Below are positions 6,333-9,195 of a stretch of 9,195 nucleotides of DNA, piece after piece. A program made the position numbers and the translations under genes. A model generated the notes under the pieces. The model did not search any database and was not told where the DNA came from. It worked only from the letters and a program-made list of their open reading frames with translations. Each line of letters starts with the position of its first letter. Within the stretch, counting starts at the first letter, position 1. The stretch comes from JAMCQB01 sp947085305. GTDB lineage: Bacteria; Nitrospirota; Thermodesulfovibrionia; Thermodesulfovibrionales; UBA9159. The stretch is taken from positions 1 to 9,195 of the forward strand of contig CAMTVV010000068.1 of the NCBI GenBank assembly GCA_947085305.1. The letters are read 5' to 3'.

Positions 6333-7118
6333 ATGGAAAAGGCGATAGAAGTCACAGATCTGGTAACGCACTACGGGGACAGGGCAATCCTTAAAGGGAT
6401 ATCCTTTGAGATTCCGAGGGGAAAGACCACCGTAATTCTCGGAGGGAGCGGCTGCGGCAAGAGCACGCTGCTCAAGCACCTCATCGGACTCCTGAAACCG
6501 ACCTCCGGACAGATCCTCATCAACGGGAAGGATACCACAGTGATGAACGAGGATGAATTCAACGAGGTGCGGAAAAAGATGGGGGTACTGTTCCAGGGCG
6601 CGGCGCTCCTTAATTCCATGACCCTGGCCGATAATGTGGCCCTCCCTATTCGTGAGCATACCAAATTAGAGGAGCCGACTATCCGGATCATGGTGCGCAT
6701 GAAGCTTGACCTGGTCGGTCTTTCGGGCTTCGGGCATTTCTACCCTTCCCAGCTCTCCGGGGGCATGAAGAAACGGGCCGGAATCGCCAGGGCCATGGCC
6801 CTGGACCCGGAGTTTCTCTTCTTTGACGAGCCCTCTGCAGGGCTTGACCCGGTAACCGCGGCAGGGCTTGATGAGCTCATCATAAAGCTCAGGAATGTGT
6901 TCAAGATGACGATCATCGTGGTGACCCATGAACTTGCCAGTATATTCACCATTGCGGATTATGTTATTATGCTTGACTTGGGTGAGGTGCTCTTTGCCGG
7001 GCCCCTGGATGGGCTTAAGGCTTCCGATCACCCCAGGATCAGGATGTTCCTTGAAAGGAAACCTGAGGAGGAAACCTATTCCCCCGCGGACTACTTCAGG
7101 TTCATCGCAGGGAACTGA
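6333..7118 (+). CDS. mlaF: MlaF-family ABC transporter ATPase
   Basis: This 261-residue ATP-binding subunit has all motifs intact: Walker A GGSGCGKST (37-45), the Q-loop Gln in VLFQGAAL, signature LSGGMKKR (141-148), Walker B FLFFDE (161-166), D-loop SAGLDP (168-173) and switch His199 in VVTHEL. LSGGMKKR, with Met-Lys-Lys, and GLDPVTA are typical of the MlaF/Mkl group rather than of amino-acid or metal importers. It powers lipid movement by the MlaE dimer from the cytoplasmic side. In E. coli the STAS protein MlaB binds MlaF and is needed for its stability and activity. The STAS protein encoded two genes upstream could do the same here. The start codon follows the mlaE stop directly with no separate ribosome binding site of note, so it is read by coupled translation. 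Confidence 0.96.
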   Translation: MEKAIEVTDLVTHYGDRAILKGISFEIPRGKTTVILGGSGCGKSTLLKHLIGLLKPTSGQILINGKDTTVMNEDEFNEVRKKMGVLFQGAALLNSMTLADNVALPIREHTKLEEPTIRIMVRMKLDLVGLSGFGHFYPSQLSGGMKKRAGIARAMALDPEFLFFDEPSAGLDPVTAAGLDELIIKLRNVFKMTIIVVTHELASIFTIADYVIMLDLGEVLFAGPLDGLKASDHPRIRMFLERKPEEETYSPADYFRFIAGN

Positions 7119-7129
7119 ACGGAGGAACG

Positions 7130-8041
7130 GTGGCATACCTAAAGGAAGAAATTAAGGCAGGCGCCATTATCGTAGTCTCCTTCCTCATCCTGAGCGGGTT
7201 CGTAATCCTCATAGGAGGAAGCCAGGTCTTCGAAAAGCTCGACTTCTACTATGTGAAGGTGATGAATGCCGCGGGTATTGACGAAGGCGCGCAGGTCAAG
7301 CTGGGAGGCGTGCGGGTCGGAAGGGTATTGAGCATCACCCCGCCTAATGCTCCCGGAGAACCGGTCATCATAAAGGTGGGGATAAAGAAGGGGACGGTCC
7401 TGTATAAAGGCACAAAGGCATCCATCACACAGGTCGGTTTTGTGGGGGATATCTATCTTCTCCTTTCCATTGATAAAACGACCAAAGAGCAGTTTAAGGC
7501 AGGGGATACTATCCCTGCTGACGAGCAGGTGCAGTTTGCCGTGCTCATGGCAAGGCTTGACAATATTTCACAGTCAGTGGACGGCCTCATCAAAGACATC
7601 AATATGATCTTCAGCGAGCGGAATATTAAAGAGATAGAGAATGTTCTGAAAAACGCCAATAACGCCCTCGTCTCAGGTTCATCAAACTTTGACAAGGTTG
7701 CATCTGCTCTGAAGGGAACCACAGCAAAGCTCGAGCTGGTGCTAACTGAGGTGGAGGGACTTGTGAAGGATAACAAAGCAGAGGTTTCCCAGCTTATCAG
7801 GAAGGCAAGGGAGGGCGTGGAGAAGGCCGGAGACATGATCAGAACCATGGAGGCGGCTGCAAAGAGCGCTGACGCCACTATAAAAACCGCTGACAGGGCC
7901 ATTGACCGCCAGTCACAGAACCTTGATATCCTCCTTCACACGCTGAACAGGACCACGGAGGACCTCCGCGATGCCCTTCACGAGATAAAGAGCAAGCCGT
8001 GGAGTGTCGTTTACAGGGAAGGAAAAGGAAAGGAGGAATAA
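7130..8041 (+). CDS. mlaD: MlaD-like MCE-domain substrate-binding protein
   Basis: This 303-residue protein has a single N-terminal membrane anchor (about 12-29), one MCE domain (about 38-115, with GIDEGAQVKLGGVRVGRV and GFVGDIYLLLSI as family-typical stretches) and a long helical, coiled-coil-like periplasmic tail (about 140-290, rich in Ala, Asn, Asp and Lys). It ends with KPWSVVYREGKGKEE; KPW or RPW near the end is common in such proteins. It is longer than E. coli MlaD (about 180 residues), so its tails may form a tunnel like the extended MCE proteins PqiB or Mce1 and reach toward the outer membrane. It should form a ring on MlaE. The start is GTG 7130, served by GGAGGA at 7121-7126, a rather short spacing. 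There is no MlaC-like periplasmic carrier gene nearby, which also fits a tunnel rather than a shuttle. Confidence 0.93.
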   Translation: MAYLKEEIKAGAIIVVSFLILSGFVILIGGSQVFEKLDFYYVKVMNAAGIDEGAQVKLGGVRVGRVLSITPPNAPGEPVIIKVGIKKGTVLYKGTKASITQVGFVGDIYLLLSIDKTTKEQFKAGDTIPADEQVQFAVLMARLDNISQSVDGLIKDINMIFSERNIKEIENVLKNANNALVSGSSNFDKVASALKGTTAKLELVLTEVEGLVKDNKAEVSQLIRKAREGVEKAGDMIRTMEAAAKSADATIKTADRAIDRQSQNLDILLHTLNRTTEDLRDALHEIKSKPWSVVYREGKGKEE

Positions 8042-8629
8042 ATGCGGAAGAAGATAATGGGTCTCTTGCTCACCGTATTTCTCGCATCATGCGCCATGCC
8101 GGAGACAAAGATATACAGTCTTAATATGCTTACCCCGCCCCCCTCTGGTAAAGTGGGGACGGGAGGATTTTCAGACGCAACCGTAGCAGTGCTTATCAGT
8201 TCTCCTCGATACCTCACACAGCCCTATGTAGCCTACAGGACTTCACCGTACCAGCTTGCCATCTCACGATATGCAAAGTGGGATTCCCCGCCTGATGAGC
8301 TGGTGAGGGATGCGTTCAGGGATGCCCTTGCCTCCACTCTCTTCAAAGATGTGAGGACATCCAATTTTGCGCCCAGCGGTTTTTATTCCCTTAAGATAAG
8401 CCTGAAGCGGTTCGAAAGGTCGGACGAAGGCGATCTTTCTTTTGCTGAAGTTGCCTTTGATGTCAGCCTCCTGTCACCGGAAGGGAAGAACCTCTACCAG
8501 AACAGCATCGCAAAGAAGATAAAACTGGAAGACCGGAGTTTCCTCAGCCTCGCAAAAGGGTTAAGCAGCGCCCTCGTGGAGGGGACTGAAGAGGCGAGGG
8601 GCAACATCGCAAAAGCGCTTAAACAGTAA
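8042..8629 (+). CDS. PqiC-like ABC-type transport auxiliary lipoprotein
   Basis: This 195-residue protein starts with a lipoprotein signal peptide: MRKK, a hydrophobic core and lipobox FLASC with Cys17. The residue after the Cys is Ala, which predicts sorting to the outer membrane rather than retention at the inner one. The mature part opens with KIYSLNML and contains YLTQPYVAYRTSPYQLAISRY followed by W-x-x-PPDELVRDAF, matching the ABC_trans_aux (PqiC/DUF330) family. These lipoproteins accompany MCE systems and are thought to form the outer-membrane end of the lipid path. The start ATG comes directly after the mlaD stop, with AGGAGG at 8031-8036 overlapping the end of mlaD. It is the last gene of the operon. 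No hairpin with a T-run follows, so the transcript end is not visible. Confidence 0.9.
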   Translation: MRKKIMGLLLTVFLASCAMPETKIYSLNMLTPPPSGKVGTGGFSDATVAVLISSPRYLTQPYVAYRTSPYQLAISRYAKWDSPPDELVRDAFRDALASTLFKDVRTSNFAPSGFYSLKISLKRFERSDEGDLSFAEVAFDVSLLSPEGKNLYQNSIAKKIKLEDRSFLSLAKGLSSALVEGTEEARGNIAKALKQ

Positions 8630-8671
8630 CCTGTAACAAATGCTTCGTTGCGCCAGGGATTCTGAGCAGCA

Positions 8672-8858
8672 GGGTCAGGTCTATAATGTTTATATTGTCC
8701 CATGTTGTGACCGATTGATTATCTGGCTCACATACGTAAAGTGCATGCCGAGATGATCTGCGACCGCCCTCTGGGGTGTAACCGCATTTCTCCACGGCCT
8801 CGGCAATCTTCTTGTCCCGCTTGCGTTCAAAATAACAGAGTGACTGGGGTCAAATCTT
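8672..8858. mobile_element. Remnant of an IS200-like REP-associated element bounded by direct repeats
   Basis: GGGTCAGGTCT (8672-8682) and GGGTCAAATCT (8848-8858) are direct repeats that agree at 9 of 11 positions. They bracket the transposase-like coding remnant closely on both sides. The coding frame hits a stop just outside the second repeat. From memory, GGGTCA-type words accompany REP-associated transposase genes in related genomes; this is unverified. The piece is too short to be an active element. Confidence 0.55.
8690..8843 (-). pseudogene. REP-associated tyrosine transposase C-terminal fragment, frameshifted
   Basis: On the minus strand, one frame reads SLCYFERKRDKKIAEAVEKCGYTP from 8843 and then loses sense. 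From about 8774 the next frame continues with QRAVADHLGMHFTYVSQIINRSQ to a stop at 8690-8692. Joined after removing one base from a run of four Cs (in minus-strand reading), the product gives GYTQRAVADHLGMHFTYVSQI, the helix-turn-helix segment found at the C-terminus of many REP-associated transposases (RAYT, Y1 family). The catalytic N-terminal part (HUH motif and tyrosine) is absent, so the copy is dead. A single-base sequencing error could explain the frameshift but not the missing N-terminal half. The longest open frame here (8690-8893) is not a gene in its own right. Confidence 0.72.
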
Positions 8859-8874
8859 TGCTTAACCCAAAAAA

Positions 8875-9084
8875 TGCAGTTAAATAAAACCACAGAGTTC
8901 GCAGAGGTATTTTAAATTTTTTAAAGACTTTTAATTTCAAGCAATTCTTTGTGTCCTCGTGCTATATTTTTAAAAACAATTACGTTCAATCTTGCATAAA
9001 AAAGTGCACAGAGGAAATCATAAAAACTAAGAGTTTCTCTTTTACTATCAATATGTTTCTCTGTGTGCTCTGTGGTTAATTGCA
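8875..9084. repeat. CACAGAG-type inverted-repeat element, copy 2, AT-rich core
   Basis: The outer arms are TGCAGTTAA (8875-8883) against TTAATTGCA (9076-9084), eight of nine paired, then AACCACAGAG (8888-8897) against CTCTGTGGTT (9068-9077), all ten paired. The left arm carries extra bases between the two blocks. Further CACAGAG-like words lie inside in both orientations: TTTGTGTCCTCGTGC near 8948-8962 and GTGCACAGAGGA at about 9004-9015. The core is very AT-rich compared with the genes, and no frame in it is convincing. The outer arms match copy 1 at 2454-2556, which marks a dispersed family and not a chance hairpin. Confidence 0.75.
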
Positions 9085-9164
9085 GTTTTCAGGTTAACTC
9101 TTATCAGATTGATTTTTAGCGCCGTCCCATGTTTTAAAAGCTACTTATCAAGCGGACTCCGCAC

Positions 9165-9195
9165 GCCTAACTAATATGTTACATATTAGTTAGGC
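9165..9195. repeat. Perfect 31-base palindrome at the window edge
   Basis: GCCTAACTAATATGT (9165-9179) and ACATATTAGTTAGGC (9181-9195) are exact reverse complements around a single T. The structure may extend beyond the window. It could be an operator for a dimeric repressor of a gene further right, the foot of a mobile element, or a recombination site. Its ends, GCCTAAC and GTTAGGC, fit the RYYYAAC and GTTRRRY boxes of integron attC sites, but the 17 bases between are too few for the inner boxes. No T-run is visible, so a terminator cannot be claimed. Confidence 0.8.

Larger units (their letters stand above)
8630..9195. other. Gene-free downstream region: transposase remnant, repeat, palindrome
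   Basis: No intact gene is seen in these 566 bases. They hold a decayed REP-associated transposase end bracketed by imperfect direct repeats (8672-8858), an AT-rich CACAGAG element (8875-9084) and a perfect palindrome at the edge (9165-9195). I see nothing definite in 8630-8671. In 9085-9164 the only structure is a small hairpin GCGG-ACT-CCGC at 9152-9162. Confidence 0.8.

Noticed and set aside
5532..6659. Long open frame of 375 codons on the minus strand
   Set aside because: It lies opposite the clear mlaE and mlaF genes, its protein is low-complexity (many His, Asp, Glu, Gly) without a recognisable fold, and it crosses the border of two real genes. It is a shadow of codon bias.
8690..8893. 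Intact small minus-strand gene of 67 codons
   Set aside because: Only the part from about 8774 down to 8690 resembles a protein family, and the sense continues upstream in another frame. The first residues come from the DNA between the element and the next repeat.
8875..9084. CRISPR array from repeated CACAGAG words
   Set aside because: The words are short, occur in both orientations and are not spaced regularly by unique spacers of equal length.
9165..9195. Integron attC site
   Set aside because: The end boxes fit RYYYAAC and GTTRRRY, but only 17 bases lie between, the arms are perfectly symmetric with no unpaired base, inner L boxes are missing and no integrase is visible. Kept as an unexplained palindrome.

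Overview
The window reads as a chromosomal segment of a Gram-negative bacterium. The evidence is an outer-membrane-type lipoprotein and an MCE/Mla lipid-transport operon. The gene order (partner-switching regulators, MlaE-MlaF-MlaD, PqiC-like lipoprotein), the mix of short intergenic inverted repeats and a decayed REP-associated (IS200-like) transposase remind me of Desulfobacterota (former Deltaproteobacteria) or Nitrospirota. This placement is from memory and is not proven here. All recognisable intact genes lie on the + strand.

Region 1 (1-2244) is central carbon metabolism. It holds the last 95 residues of an aconitase-family protein, then a complete AMP-forming acyl-CoA synthetase of the propionyl-CoA synthetase (PrpE) type. 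Region 2 (2245-2571) is a gene-free patch made almost wholly of four unrelated inverted-repeat structures. The last one ends a few bases before the ribosome binding site of the next gene. Region 3 (2572-3414) is a metallo-beta-lactamase-fold hydrolase of the YtnP/AHL-lactonase-like group. Its metal motif is HxDxDH instead of HxHxDH.

Region 4 (3505-8629) is the main point of interest: seven tightly packed genes. Three encode a partner-switching module: a GAF plus PP2C-type (RsbU/SpoIIE) phosphatase, an RsbW-like HATPase kinase and a STAS antagonist with an intact DSSG phospho-acceptor site. They run without a gap into four MCE transporter genes (MlaE permease, MlaF ATPase, MlaD-like MCE protein, PqiC-like lipoprotein). 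Genes overlap by 26 and 20 bases, abut exactly or nearly so, or are separated by at most 11 bases, so they are very likely one transcript. No sigma factor gene is present, and the STAS gene sits where a MlaB-type subunit would be expected. The simplest hypothesis is that serine phosphorylation of the STAS protein gates the lipid transporter, directly or through a sigma factor encoded elsewhere.

Region 5 (8630-9195) has no intact gene. It holds a frameshifted C-terminal remnant of a REP-associated transposase between imperfect direct repeats, a second and longer AT-rich copy of the CACAGAG-type inverted repeat seen in Region 2, and a perfect 31-base palindrome that ends exactly at the window edge.
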